54,296 bases of DNA from UBA724 sp049596815 (lineage in GTDB: Bacteria > Bacteroidota > Bacteroidia > Flavobacteriales > Flavobacteriaceae): the NCBI GenBank assembly GCA_049596815.1, contig JBMYLY010000004.1:1-54296 (forward strand), written 5' to 3'. The translations under genes were made by a program, and so were the position numbers. This document shows, piece by piece, positions 8,801 to 16,968 of this stretch (position 1 is the stretch's first letter; each line of letters begins with the position of its first letter). Below the pieces are notes generated by a model. The model did not search any database and was not told the origin of the DNA. It was given only the letters and a program-made list of their open reading frames with translations.

Positions 8801-9616
8801 ACTTTCGATATTGAATTTGTGGTTCCCAAAGACATCTCTTTGCCTGTAGGGGCTGCACGTATCAGTTTGTATGCCTATGATCCCGACTCGCAAAGCTCTG
8901 TAACGGGTCATAATGTGGATATCAATATAGGAGGCCTCAATCCAAACCCCTCTGTTGACAATACAGGACCCGAAATTGCTTTATACTTAAATGATAGAAA
9001 CTTTAGCAGTGGAGACCAAACCGGTCCTTCTTCCACTCTTTTGGTGGACTTGTTCGACGAAAACGGCATCAACACTTCGGGTGGGCTTGGGCATGAACTC
9101 CTAGCGGTTTTAGATGGGCTCACACAAAACCCCATCATTCTTAACAACTACTACAAAACCGATCTTGGTGATTTTCGGTCCGGCTCCGTTTCGTATTTGC
9201 TCAACAACCTTAGTCCGGGCCCGCATACCCTCACTTTGACTGCTTGGGACACCCATAACAACCCCTCAAGCAAGCAGATCGAGTTTACAGTTTCTGATAG
9301 TAACCAAATCACGATTGAGAAATTATATACCGTCCCCAATCCCTTTAGAAATCAAACCCGTTTTTGGATAGAGCACAACAAACCACGTGAATTGTTGGAG
9401 GCCACCCTGACGGTACATGATATGATGGGCAAAAAAGTTTGGGAGCAACAACAAAATATTTTTTCTGGAGACAACACCAACAGCGAAATCATTTGGGATG
9501 GGCGCGCCTCGGATGGTAGTATTTTGAATAAAGGAGTATATTTGGGCACGATTTTACTAAAATCTACGTTATCGAATACGAGCCAATCCAAAAGCCATCG
9601 TATAATTTTAGAATAA
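5843..9616 (+). CDS. porU: Type IX secretion system sortase PorU
   Basis: A 1257-residue secreted protein with a signal peptide ending near VFSQQ (a second in-frame ATG, MIRLCMLCF, is an alternative start). It contains a gingipain-like C25 peptidase domain: His in VNYFGHGGEEG (His765) and Cys in TSTCEFSRFD (Cys799) are the catalytic dyad. PorU removes the C-terminal signal from T9SS cargo and attaches it to the cell surface. A C-terminal beta domain with VPNPFRNQTRF and KGVYLGTILL resembles a T9SS sorting domain. It is followed after 7 bp by porV, its outer-membrane partner, and is divergent from gldJ. Confidence 0.95.
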   Translation: MKIPNLDLRRFTHMIRLCMLCFPLFVFSQQLDIPIVWDGIKSIETQAGIVTTPRPVGHSLFFSDASEQFLVETSRGLSESEAQKEFLITNMEHEEVLEASLYNLDIDKLPSEPSVGLIKTKSREEYELRISLTPFYVKDSKMFRVTSLQISAKAVQEVSQAQNYKMLNADNSLPQNGHRFEVEKTGIYKLTGRFLKRIGVSIKDVNPSTLKIYGKGGQMLPLLNSEGTDVGMHENPLLLVGMEDGLIENDDYLLFYAYGHDNWSGESSTFKNLYHDAAHYILSYGGTAGKRVQIFSSESQLSDPITSAEVILHHEQDLSNIAGMGRRWFGESFYGSSEQDFVFTLDNRVEATEVDVTVAAAGVSDNLSKMKVTIGNASESVSFSPKQNLTRATLGSKTLSLTPNNDELKMSITYDSPVDNAAIAYLDYLKVAYDRKLTGSSGQFGFRPQSVAAHLAENADAVWEQTSDGNIKVYLPGEQGVVFTPENTENDFRLYTSLDTYTPSRSRYGDDYQSPNLRTMLEDDLEYIIITAAEFAEEAERLANHHRNFSGLNTIVLTLDQIYDDFSAGNTDIAALRNAIRHAYKANPSELKYVCLFGDTSFDYKDRIANNNNIVPTFYSLNSFHVANSYMSDDFYAMMDEGEGSLGSGDVMDLAVGRMLFDTPLGARTAVNKAIEYCLSYGDWQNSFTLLSDDPDKDWEVSIQQELDGLGDVLAVNKPFINVTKIHSDAYKQVVTAAGDRYPSVTEALENQINLGTLVVNYFGHGGEEGLAHEFIYDKNLAQRLYHPGRYPLFVTSTCEFSRFDNPNLLTAGEMTYANPSGGAISLISTTRQIFVTNGINYNNILSKHLFAYGSDEYPSMAEALRLAKREFSGTAQKRIVFYIGDPALRLSVPGSSVALTQLNGANLETLSDEQQQLRALDKVRLSGEVLDVSGTVSSNFNGEAVVTVFDKAIEKTTLNNNGHGTMDFTALGNVIFKGNTLVTNGTFDIEFVVPKDISLPVGAARISLYAYDPDSQSSVTGHNVDINIGGLNPNPSVDNTGPEIALYLNDRNFSSGDQTGPSSTLLVDLFDENGINTSGGLGHELLAVLDGLTQNPIILNNYYKTDLGDFRSGSVSYLLNNLSPGPHTLTLTAWDTHNNPSSKQIEFTVSDSNQITIEKLYTVPNPFRNQTRFWIEHNKPRELLEATLTVHDMMGKKVWEQQQNIFSGDNTNSEIIWDGRASDGSILNKGVYLGTILLKSTLSNTSQSKSHRIILE

Positions 9617-9623
9617 ACACTGA

Positions 9624-10772
9624 ATGAAAAATACCCTTTCCCTCTTGAGTTTGATGTTGGTTGTATTTGCCACGCAAGCTCAAAACCGAGTTGTGACTAC
9701 TGGTGTCCCTTTTTTATTGATTACCTCGGATGCCAGGTCTGCAGGGATGGGAGAGCAAGGGGTTGCTACGGCTCCTGATGCGCATGCTCAAAACTGGAAC
9801 CCTGCTAAGTATGCCTTTGCCCCGTACGACACAGGCTTGGGGGTAAGCTATACACCTTATTTAAGCCAATTGGTCAATGATATTTTCTTGGGTAACATCA
9901 CCTTTTACAATACCATTTCTGACCGTTCTGCTTGGTCTGCCAGTCTGAAATATTTCAGTTTGGGGGAAATTGAAATAGGGCAAACACCACAAGATTTTAT
10001 CAACCCATTGATTGAGCGTCCTAACGAGTTTGTTTTGGATGTGGCCTATGCCCTGAAGCTCAGCGATTATTTTTCTATGGCTGTCACGGGTGCGTTTGTA
10101 AACTCAGATCTCAAGTTAGACTCTTTCAACAATGACGATGCATCCGCCGCCAGTACGGTTGCTTTTGGGGTGTCTGGCTACTATCAGTCAGAAGAAATTC
10201 CTTACAGTGCCTATGCAGGTCGTTGGCGTGCCGGCTTCAACCTGAGCAATATGGGACCCAAACTTTCCTATGACGAAGATGCTCAGTCTGATTACTTACC
10301 CACCAACCTAAAGATTGGAGGAGGTTTTGACTTTATTTTTGACTCTTACAACAAATTGGCCGTTTCGTTGGAAATCAACAAGCTTATGGTGCCCACACCC
10401 AGTGAGCCTATCACAAACGCAGAAGGAGACATTATTGGCCATCAGCAGCCCGATGTAAGCTTCATAAATGGCATGTTTCGCTCTTTCGGGGACGCTCCCG
10501 ATGGTTTTAGTGAAGAGCTAAAGGAATTTACATGGGCTTTGGGAGCAGAATTTAGTTATGATGATTCTTTTGCACTTCGTGCAGGCTACTTCAACGAAAG
10601 TGAAGACAAAGGTGCGCGCAAGTTTTTAACCCTTGGCGCCGGATTTAAGTACAATGTCGTAGATATTGATTTGTCTTATCTGATATCAGCCACCAAAAAC
10701 ATCAACCCATTGGAGAATACCTTACGGTTTTCTTTGACTTTTAATTTGGGTGACGAGCGGTACTATTACTAG
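9624..10772 (+). CDS. porV: Type IX secretion system outer membrane protein PorV
   Basis: A 382-residue beta-barrel protein with signal peptide (cut near ATQAQ). Family stretches are VPFLLITSDARSAGMGEQG, APDAHAQNWNPAKYAF and SYTPYLSQLVND, and the protein ends in a beta signature (SLTFNLGDERYYY). PorV carries T9SS cargo from the translocon to the PorU attachment complex in the outer membrane. The gene lies 7 bp after porU, forming a two-gene unit. The length is normal and no defects are visible. Confidence 0.95.
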   Translation: MKNTLSLLSLMLVVFATQAQNRVVTTGVPFLLITSDARSAGMGEQGVATAPDAHAQNWNPAKYAFAPYDTGLGVSYTPYLSQLVNDIFLGNITFYNTISDRSAWSASLKYFSLGEIEIGQTPQDFINPLIERPNEFVLDVAYALKLSDYFSMAVTGAFVNSDLKLDSFNNDDASAASTVAFGVSGYYQSEEIPYSAYAGRWRAGFNLSNMGPKLSYDEDAQSDYLPTNLKIGGGFDFIFDSYNKLAVSLEINKLMVPTPSEPITNAEGDIIGHQQPDVSFINGMFRSFGDAPDGFSEELKEFTWALGAEFSYDDSFALRAGYFNESEDKGARKFLTLGAGFKYNVVDIDLSYLISATKNINPLENTLRFSLTFNLGDERYYY

Positions 10773-10809
10773 CTTTTTAAGTCATACAGAATAATATCAC
10801 GGAAGTTTT

Positions 10810-10837
10810 TTCACAAACTGTGAATGCCTTACCTTTG
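10810..10837 (+). promoter_or_regulatory. Promoter and inverted repeat upstream of pdhA
   Basis: TACCTTTG (10830-10837) fits the Bacteroidota -7 element. Immediately upstream, TTCACA-AAC-TGTGAA (10810-10824) is a perfect inverted repeat lying between the -33 position and the -7 element, a candidate operator. The pdhA ATG follows 43 nt later. Confidence 0.5.
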
Positions 10838-10880
10838 TGCTTGTTTTTAACAAGTAGAATTTTTCTATATCTACATACGA

Positions 10881-11879
10881 ATGAAAGAAGTTACTAAAGA
10901 AACTTATATAGCTTGGTACGAAGACATGCTGTTTTGGCGCAAGTTTGAAGACAAGCTTGCGGCTGTCTATATCCAACAAAAAGTAAGAGGTTTTTTACAT
11001 CTTTACAACGGTCAAGAGGCTGTTTTGGCAGGTTCTCTCCACGCGATGGACCTCACCAAAGACCGCATGATAACCGCCTACAGAAACCACGTTCAGCCCA
11101 TCGGTATGGGTGTAGATCCCAAAAAGGTGATGGCTGAGCTTTTCGGCAAGGCTACAGGAACCTCACAGGGATTGGGAGGATCTATGCACATTTTTTCTAA
11201 AGAACACCGCTTTCATGGCGGCCATGGCATCGTAGGTGGACAAATTCCCCTAGGTGCCGGTATGGCTTTTGGTGACAAATACCATGGCAGTGATGCAGTT
11301 ACCCTGTGTTTTATGGGAGATGGGGCTGTTCGTCAAGGTTCCCTTCACGAAACCCTCAACCTGGCCATGTTGTGGAAGCTACCCGTGGTGTTTATTGTAG
11401 AAAACAATGGATATGCGATGGGTACTTCTGTAGAACGTACCGCAAACCACACCGATATTTGGAAGTTGGGTCTGGGTTATGAAATGCCTTGTGGCCCTAT
11501 AGATGGTATGGATCCTGTCAAAGTTGCCGAGGGAATTTCGGAGGCAATAGCCCGCGCTCGCAAAGGAGATGGCCCTACATTTTTAGAGGCTAAGACCTAC
11601 AGATACAGAGGTCATTCCATGTCAGATGCACAACACTACCGTACAAAAGAAGAGGTTGAAGAATACCGAAAAATTGACCCCATTACACAGGTAAAAGACG
11701 TGATTCTGGCCAATCAATACGCAACCGAGGATGAGCTTAAGGAGATTGATGCTCGTGTAAAAGAAAAGGTAAAAGCGTGTGAGGCCTTTGCAGAATCATC
11801 ACCCTTCCCCGAAAAATCGGTGATGTATGATGCTGTGTACGAAGAAAAAGATTATCCATTTTTAGCGCATAAGTTATAA
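10881..11879 (+). CDS. pdhA: Pyruvate dehydrogenase E1 component, alpha subunit
   Basis: A 332-residue thiamine-diphosphate enzyme. The ThDP motif starts GDGAVRQG (146-153) and closes with VENNGYAMGTS. The phosphorylation-loop region YRYRGHSMSDAQHYRTKEE is conserved. With E1 beta it decarboxylates pyruvate and loads the acetyl group on the lipoyl arm of E2. The E2 gene follows 2 bp downstream; no E1 beta gene lies here, so it must be encoded elsewhere, an arrangement usual in this lineage. A promoter and palindrome lie upstream at 10810-10837. Confidence 0.95.
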   Translation: MKEVTKETYIAWYEDMLFWRKFEDKLAAVYIQQKVRGFLHLYNGQEAVLAGSLHAMDLTKDRMITAYRNHVQPIGMGVDPKKVMAELFGKATGTSQGLGGSMHIFSKEHRFHGGHGIVGGQIPLGAGMAFGDKYHGSDAVTLCFMGDGAVRQGSLHETLNLAMLWKLPVVFIVENNGYAMGTSVERTANHTDIWKLGLGYEMPCGPIDGMDPVKVAEGISEAIARARKGDGPTFLEAKTYRYRGHSMSDAQHYRTKEEVEEYRKIDPITQVKDVILANQYATEDELKEIDARVKEKVKACEAFAESSPFPEKSVMYDAVYEEKDYPFLAHKL

Positions 11880-11881
11880 GT

Positions 11882-13468
11882 ATGGCGATTGTAGTAAACA
11901 TGCCGCGTTTGAGCGACACCATGGAAGAAGGAACGGTGGCTTCGTGGCTTAAGAAAGTGGGAGATAAAGTAGAAGAAGGCGATATATTGGCCGAAATCGA
12001 AACCGACAAAGCCACGATGGAATTTGAGTCCTTTAACGAGGGCTATCTCTTACATATTGGCGTTGACGAAGGCCAAACCGCAGCGGTAGATACCCTGCTC
12101 GCCATCATAGGCGACGAAGGTGAGGATGTAAGCAGCCTATTGTCGGGCGACGGTGCAGAGGCTCCCGAAACGGAGGAAGCACCCGTATTGGAATCATCCG
12201 AAGAACCTGCTCCATCGGCAGACAATGTCATTCCTGAGGGTGTGACGATTGTCAATATGCCACGATTGAGCGATACCATGGAAGAGGGCACAGTGGCCTC
12301 ATGGATCAAAAAAGTGGGTGATGCTGTTAAGGAAGGCGATATTTTGGCTGAAATTGAGACGGACAAAGCCACCATGGAATTCGAATCTTTCCACAGTGGA
12401 GAATTGCTACATATTGGCGTGCAAGAAGGTGAGGCAGCAGCCGTTGATAGCCTACTGGCCATTATTGGTCCATCGGGTACCGACTTGGCGCCCTTACTTG
12501 CCCAACCTGTACAAGCGCCTGCGCCAGAAAAAACAGAACCCGCTCCTGTTCCAGAAGCACCCAAACCTGCTCCAAAAGCACCTGCTCCCGTGGTAGAAGC
12601 AGCACCTGCTGCTAGTGGTGAAAGGATATTGGCATCTCCATTGGCCAAACGCATGGCCAAAGACAAAGGAATTGATTTGCGATTGCTGAAAGGTACTGGC
12701 GAACACGGTAGAATCGTAAAGCGTGATGTAGAGCAATACACACCGGCTGCCGCAGCTACCCAGACTTTCGCTGCACCCACTGGACAAGAGCATTCAGAAG
12801 ACATTCCCAATTCGCAAATGCGTAAAACCATTGCCAAAAGGTTGTCTGCATCCAAATTTTCGGCACCACACTACTATTTGTCTGTGGAGTTTGATATGGA
12901 TCCAGCGATGGCGTTCCGCAAACAATACAACGAACTGCCCGACACCAAAATATCTTTTAACGATATCGTAGTCAAGGCCGTTGCACTGGCACTAAAAAAG
13001 CATCCGCAAGTCAACTCTCAATGGTTTGATGACCGCATGCAACTCAACCACCATGTGCACATTGGTGTGGCCGTAGCGGTTAGTGACGGTTTGGTTGTGC
13101 CTGTAGTGCGTTTTGCTGATGAATTGGCACTGCCACAAATAGGCGCTCAAGTCAAAGACTATGCAGTACGTGCACGCGATAAAAAACTCACGCCTGCCGA
13201 AATGGACGGAAGCACCTTTACGGTCTCCAATTTGGGTATGTTTGGCATCAGCGAGTTTACTTCTATCATCAATCAGCCCAACTCTGCGATTCTTTCTGTC
13301 GGAGCAATTGTTCAAAAGCCAGTAGTCAAAGAAGGCGCGGTTGTGGTCGGTCATACGATGAAACTCACTTTGGCCTGTGATCACCGAACTGTCGATGGTG
13401 CAACAGGCGCACAGTTTTTGCAAACCCTACGTGAATATATAGAACAGCCCATACGGTTGTTGATTTAA
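11882..13468 (+). CDS. pdhC: Dihydrolipoamide acetyltransferase (E2 of pyruvate dehydrogenase)
   Basis: A 528-residue E2. Two lipoyl domains (about 1-80 and 121-200) each carry IETDKATME with the lipoylated Lys at 43 and 162. Alanine/proline-rich linkers surround them. A peripheral subunit-binding domain lies at about 248-286 (LASPLAKRMAKDKGI). The acyltransferase domain (about 310-528) has the active-site DHRTVDG (His501) and TVSNLGMFGI. It transfers acetyl from lipoamide to CoA. The two lipoyl domains are nearly the same in protein but have drifted at synonymous sites, an old internal duplication. Confidence 0.95.
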   Translation: MAIVVNMPRLSDTMEEGTVASWLKKVGDKVEEGDILAEIETDKATMEFESFNEGYLLHIGVDEGQTAAVDTLLAIIGDEGEDVSSLLSGDGAEAPETEEAPVLESSEEPAPSADNVIPEGVTIVNMPRLSDTMEEGTVASWIKKVGDAVKEGDILAEIETDKATMEFESFHSGELLHIGVQEGEAAAVDSLLAIIGPSGTDLAPLLAQPVQAPAPEKTEPAPVPEAPKPAPKAPAPVVEAAPAASGERILASPLAKRMAKDKGIDLRLLKGTGEHGRIVKRDVEQYTPAAAATQTFAAPTGQEHSEDIPNSQMRKTIAKRLSASKFSAPHYYLSVEFDMDPAMAFRKQYNELPDTKISFNDIVVKAVALALKKHPQVNSQWFDDRMQLNHHVHIGVAVAVSDGLVVPVVRFADELALPQIGAQVKDYAVRARDKKLTPAEMDGSTFTVSNLGMFGISEFTSIINQPNSAILSVGAIVQKPVVKEGAVVVGHTMKLTLACDHRTVDGATGAQFLQTLREYIEQPIRLLI

Positions 13469-13474
13469 CAGCCC

Positions 13475-14155
13475 ATGTCAGATCGTGTGAAAAACATTGT
13501 GGTAACGGGTGCCAGTCGTGGCATTGGCCGTGCACTTGTAGATGTTTTTCTTGCCCAAGGGCACCGCGTTTGGGCTTTGTCGCGCAATATTTCTGAATTG
13601 TCAACTTTGTCGGGTGTTCAGGCTGTATCCTTGGATATTTCGAAAGAATCTGACGTCCAAGAATGGGTAGCGTCTTGTGGAAACATATCTTTTGATGTTT
13701 TGGTCAACAATGCCGGTATGCTGGTCAACAAACCTTTTGCTGAAACCACCGCCGATGATTTTGAAAAGGTGTACAAGGTCAATGTGTTTGGGGTGGCAAA
13801 TCTTATTCGAAATTTACTTCCACATTTTAGCCAACAAGCACATATAGTCAATATCAGCAGCATGGGGGGTATCAACGGCACTTCCAAATTTCCAGGTCTT
13901 GCGGCATATAGCAGCAGCAAAGGTGCTTTGGGTATTTTGACAGAGTTGTTGGCAGAAGAATTTAAAGATCGAGATATTTCGGTAAATGCACTGGCTTTGG
14001 GTGCCGTACAAACAGAAATGCTGGCAGAGGCTTTTCCGGGCTACCAAGCCCCTGTGACGGCCGATCAAATGGCAGTTTACATCGCAGACTTTGCCTTGAC
14101 TGGCCATCGCTTTTACAATGGCAAGGTATTGCCGTTGAGCAGTTCGACTCCATGA
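13475..14155 (+). CDS. SDR family NAD(P)-dependent oxidoreductase
   Basis: A 226-residue classical short-chain dehydrogenase. Cofactor motif TGASRGIG (11-18), NNAG (78-81), catalytic Ser in NISSMGG (about 128), and YSSSK (Tyr145, Lys149). The length suits an SDR of the small SDR1 type; the substrate is unknown. It starts 6 bp after pdhC and its stop overlaps the start of the SprT gene by 4 bases (ATGA), so it is probably part of the pdh transcript. Confidence 0.88.
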   Translation: MSDRVKNIVVTGASRGIGRALVDVFLAQGHRVWALSRNISELSTLSGVQAVSLDISKESDVQEWVASCGNISFDVLVNNAGMLVNKPFAETTADDFEKVYKVNVFGVANLIRNLLPHFSQQAHIVNISSMGGINGTSKFPGLAAYSSSKGALGILTELLAEEFKDRDISVNALALGAVQTEMLAEAFPGYQAPVTADQMAVYIADFALTGHRFYNGKVLPLSSSTP

Positions 14156-14763
14156 ACACATTTTATCAACTTCTTCCAACCCAAGCGGAGGCTTTGTGTC
14201 GGAAAATGATTTCAAACGACCCTGTCCGCATTCGCGTGACGCCTTCCAGAAAAACCAAACACGGAGATTTTAGGCGATTGCCAGATGGGGGTTTTCAAAT
14301 TTCCATCAATATGATGGACAATCCCTATAGATTTCTGATCACTTTTGTGCATGAGTGGGCCCATTGGAAAGTATTTCAGCGTGGAGGTAGCTTTAGGAAG
14401 CCACACGGCCCACAGTGGAGGCAAGTTTTTAAAGAATTGATGCTGCCTTACATAAGTAGTGAAGTCTTTCCTGACTCCCTGCTCAAACCCTTGGCAGCGC
14501 ATATGATCAAACCCAGCGCCACCCTAGACGCCGACTCCAAATTGGCCATGGCTTTGAGTCTATTTGACCCAGATAACAACAAATCTTTTATTTTTGAGTT
14601 GGAAAAGGGTACACGTTTTACCATGCCCAACCAAAAAGTGTATATTATGGGAGCATTGCGTCGAAAACGATATGCATGTGAAGAAGAAAACACCGGACGT
14701 GTTTTTTTGTTTGCCGCCCATTGCAAGGTAGAAGTATGCCCTGATATCGATCAAAACGAATAA
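14152..14763 (+). CDS. SprT-like domain zinc metalloprotease
   Basis: A 203-residue protein with the SprT-type zinc site: HEWAH (His67, Glu68, His71) and a downstream HGPQW (His85) as likely third ligand. A C-terminal segment has scattered cysteines (YACEEE, AAHCKVEVCP) that suggest a zinc-ribbon remnant. SprT relatives include DNA-protein crosslink proteases, but bacterial SprT-like proteins are mostly uncharacterised. It is translationally coupled to the SDR gene (ATGA overlap) and followed 2 bp later by the DUF389 gene. Confidence 0.85.
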   Translation: MNTFYQLLPTQAEALCRKMISNDPVRIRVTPSRKTKHGDFRRLPDGGFQISINMMDNPYRFLITFVHEWAHWKVFQRGGSFRKPHGPQWRQVFKELMLPYISSEVFPDSLLKPLAAHMIKPSATLDADSKLAMALSLFDPDNNKSFIFELEKGTRFTMPNQKVYIMGALRRKRYACEEENTGRVFLFAAHCKVEVCPDIDQNE

Positions 14764-14765
14764 AA

Positions 14766-16208
14766 ATGGAATCAAAATTCAATTTTGACGACGACAAAAC
14801 CTCAGCTGCCAAAGCCGATGTGCAACGCGATGCCCAAGGTTTTTTCCGCAGTGCGCTTCAGTTTTTAAGGCTGTTGCTATCATTTCGAAAAGACACCGAT
14901 TACAAAGCGACTTTAGAGGCTGTGAAGGCAGACATCCCTTTTCGGGGTGCCACCGCTTGGGTGTTGATTTGTTCCATTTTTCTAGCCTCCATTGGTCTGA
15001 ATGCCAATTCTACTGCGGTGGTTATCGGCGCGATGCTTATAGCACCCCTCATGGGACCTGTTTTGGGGGTAGGGGTCTCTTTGGCATTGAACGACGTGGA
15101 AACCCTACGACGCTCTATGGTCAATTTTTTGGTCATGGTATTGCTGAGTGTGGCAACAGCTACTTTGTTTTTTGCTGTCTTTCCCTTGCGTGAAGAATCC
15201 AGCGAATTGTTGGCACGTGTAAGCCCCGATATTAGAGATGTACTTATCGCATTTTTTGGAGGCTTGGCACTGATTATCGCGCGTACCAAAAAAGGAACCA
15301 TTGCATCCGTGATTTTTGGAGTAGCCATTGCTACTGCCCTGATGCCTCCTCTGTGCACGGTGGGTTATGGACTGGCGCAAGCCAATATTGCCTATGCTCT
15401 TGGGGCCTTGTACTTGTTTACCATCAACGCCATTTTTATTGCTTTGGCAGCCTATTTGGTAGTCAAGCTGTTGCGTTTTCCCATGACGCAGTATGCCAAT
15501 GCCAAAAAACGCAAACGCACCTCTAGAATGGCAACACTTTTGGCCATACTGATGATGATACCTGCCGGATTTACTTTTGTAGAGGTGCTTCAAAAAAGCC
15601 AATTTGAGACGTCAGCGTCTTCTTTTTTAGAACAAGAACTGATAGGGCTGCCCCATTCTGACTACCTCAAGCAAACTGCCAGAATTGAATACGGAAAAGA
15701 CAGCTCCAAAGTGGTCATCAACACTTTTGGAATGGATCCGCTTGCGCCCGAAGTGGTGGCATTGCTACAAAACCGTATGAGAACCTACGATGCCCTTCTT
15801 AAAACGGAGTTGATTGTCAACCAACAGGAAAGGCAATCCGATTTGGTCAACTCGCAACGCTACCTGAAAGAACTTCGCAAACGCGACTCTTTGGATTTGA
15901 TACAGAAAGAACAACAAATCGCCCAACTGACCGAGGAAGTGCGTAAGTTGTCCGGAAAAACACTACAGCAGGTTTCGTTTGCTGAGATCGCCAAAGAAAT
16001 GCAAGTCATCAGCCCTCTTGTGGTAGGTGTTAGTTATGCCCAAACATACCGTTCTAACTTTAGCACCATAGACACCCTGATGGTCTTTGGCGTAGAATGG
16101 AAATCAGGTTTGGACAGCATAGCGATTGCTGATGAAACGGTGAGGCTCAAAAACTGGCTTGCTCTCAAGCTTGAGGACCAGCCTTTCGAGATTGAGCAGA
16201 AAGACTAA
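14766..16208 (+). CDS. DUF389 domain-containing membrane protein (TIGR00341-type)
   Basis: A 480-residue protein. The membrane half (about 50-290) has the DUF389 core SIGLNANSTAVVIGAMLIA, PLMGPVLGVGVSLAL and ATALMPPLCTVGYGLA. The C-terminal part is soluble with a predicted coiled region (about 350-400). The family is of unknown function and is often guessed to be a transporter. It is last in the pdhA-to-DUF389 run. Its TAA stop shares the tetranucleotide CTAA with the stop of the convergent ABC ATPase (16205-16208). Confidence 0.85.
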   Translation: MESKFNFDDDKTSAAKADVQRDAQGFFRSALQFLRLLLSFRKDTDYKATLEAVKADIPFRGATAWVLICSIFLASIGLNANSTAVVIGAMLIAPLMGPVLGVGVSLALNDVETLRRSMVNFLVMVLLSVATATLFFAVFPLREESSELLARVSPDIRDVLIAFFGGLALIIARTKKGTIASVIFGVAIATALMPPLCTVGYGLAQANIAYALGALYLFTINAIFIALAAYLVVKLLRFPMTQYANAKKRKRTSRMATLLAILMMIPAGFTFVEVLQKSQFETSASSFLEQELIGLPHSDYLKQTARIEYGKDSSKVVINTFGMDPLAPEVVALLQNRMRTYDALLKTELIVNQQERQSDLVNSQRYLKELRKRDSLDLIQKEQQIAQLTEEVRKLSGKTLQQVSFAEIAKEMQVISPLVVGVSYAQTYRSNFSTIDTLMVFGVEWKSGLDSIAIADETVRLKNWLALKLEDQPFEIEQKD

Positions 16209-16966
16209 GATTCGAGATAGAGTTTCCGCACTTTTTTAAACAACTCAGAAGAATACACAAAATCTGTTACCGCCTTATTGTCGGTCCTAAAAATGTTTTC
16301 CTTGCTGCCACGCCATTCTTTTTTACCGTCTTTTAGAAACAAGATGGTCTCTCCGATTTCCATGACTGAGTTCATATCGTGCGAATTAATCACGGTGGTG
16401 ATGTTGTACTCGTGGGTGAGTTCCTGGATAAGATTGTCGATCACCATGGCGGTTTTGGGGTCCAAACCAGAATTGGGTTCGTCACAAAACAAATATTTGG
16501 GGCGCATTACCACGGCCCTGGCAATGGCCACACGTTTCTGCATCCCGCCGGAAATTTCTGCAGGTAGTTTTTCGTTGGCATCTACCAGATTCACACGCTG
16601 AATGATGGTTTCTGCATGATCGCGCATTTCTGCTTCGCTCATATCGGTGAGCATGCGCATGGGAAACATCACATTTTCCAACACACTCATTGAGTCAAAC
16701 AGCGCGCTTCCTTGGAACACCATGCCGATTTCCCTGCGTAAAACCCTCCTTGCTTCGTCATTCATGGTAGAGAAGGGGGTGTTGTGAAAATAAATCTCTC
16801 CCGAATCGGGTGTAAACAGTCCCAACAAACATTTGAGTAAGACGGTTTTTCCGGAACCACTTTGTCCAATCACCAAATTGGTTTTTCCCTGCTCAAAAGC
16901 GGTCGACACCTGGTCGAGGACACAGGTTCCGTCAAATGATTTGTTGAGTTGTTCTAATTGAATCAT
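16205..16966 (-). CDS. Mla-type ABC transporter ATP-binding protein
   Basis: A 253-residue ATPase from ATG at 16966; the frame runs to 17029, but that extension overlaps the permease gene and lacks homology. Walker A GQSGSGKT (34-41), signature EISGGMQKRVAIARA, and Walker B with the MlaF-like CDEPNSGLDP. It powers MlaE-type lipid transport between membranes. It starts 2 bp after the permease stop. No MCE-domain lipid-binding protein follows, since the next gene is convergent; that partner must lie elsewhere. Confidence 0.9.
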   Translation of the reverse strand: MIQLEQLNKSFDGTCVLDQVSTAFEQGKTNLVIGQSGSGKTVLLKCLLGLFTPDSGEIYFHNTPFSTMNDEARRVLRREIGMVFQGSALFDSMSVLENVMFPMRMLTDMSEAEMRDHAETIIQRVNLVDANEKLPAEISGGMQKRVAIARAVVMRPKYLFCDEPNSGLDPKTAMVIDNLIQELTHEYNITTVINSHDMNSVMEIGETILFLKDGKKEWRGSKENIFRTDNKAVTDFVYSSELFKKVRKLYLES

Positions 16967-16968
16967 GC

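Noticed and set aside
12043..12855. 270-codon minus-strand ORF opposite pdhC
   Set aside because: Lies wholly antisense to an undoubted gene; composition is the mirror of Ala/Pro-rich linkers.
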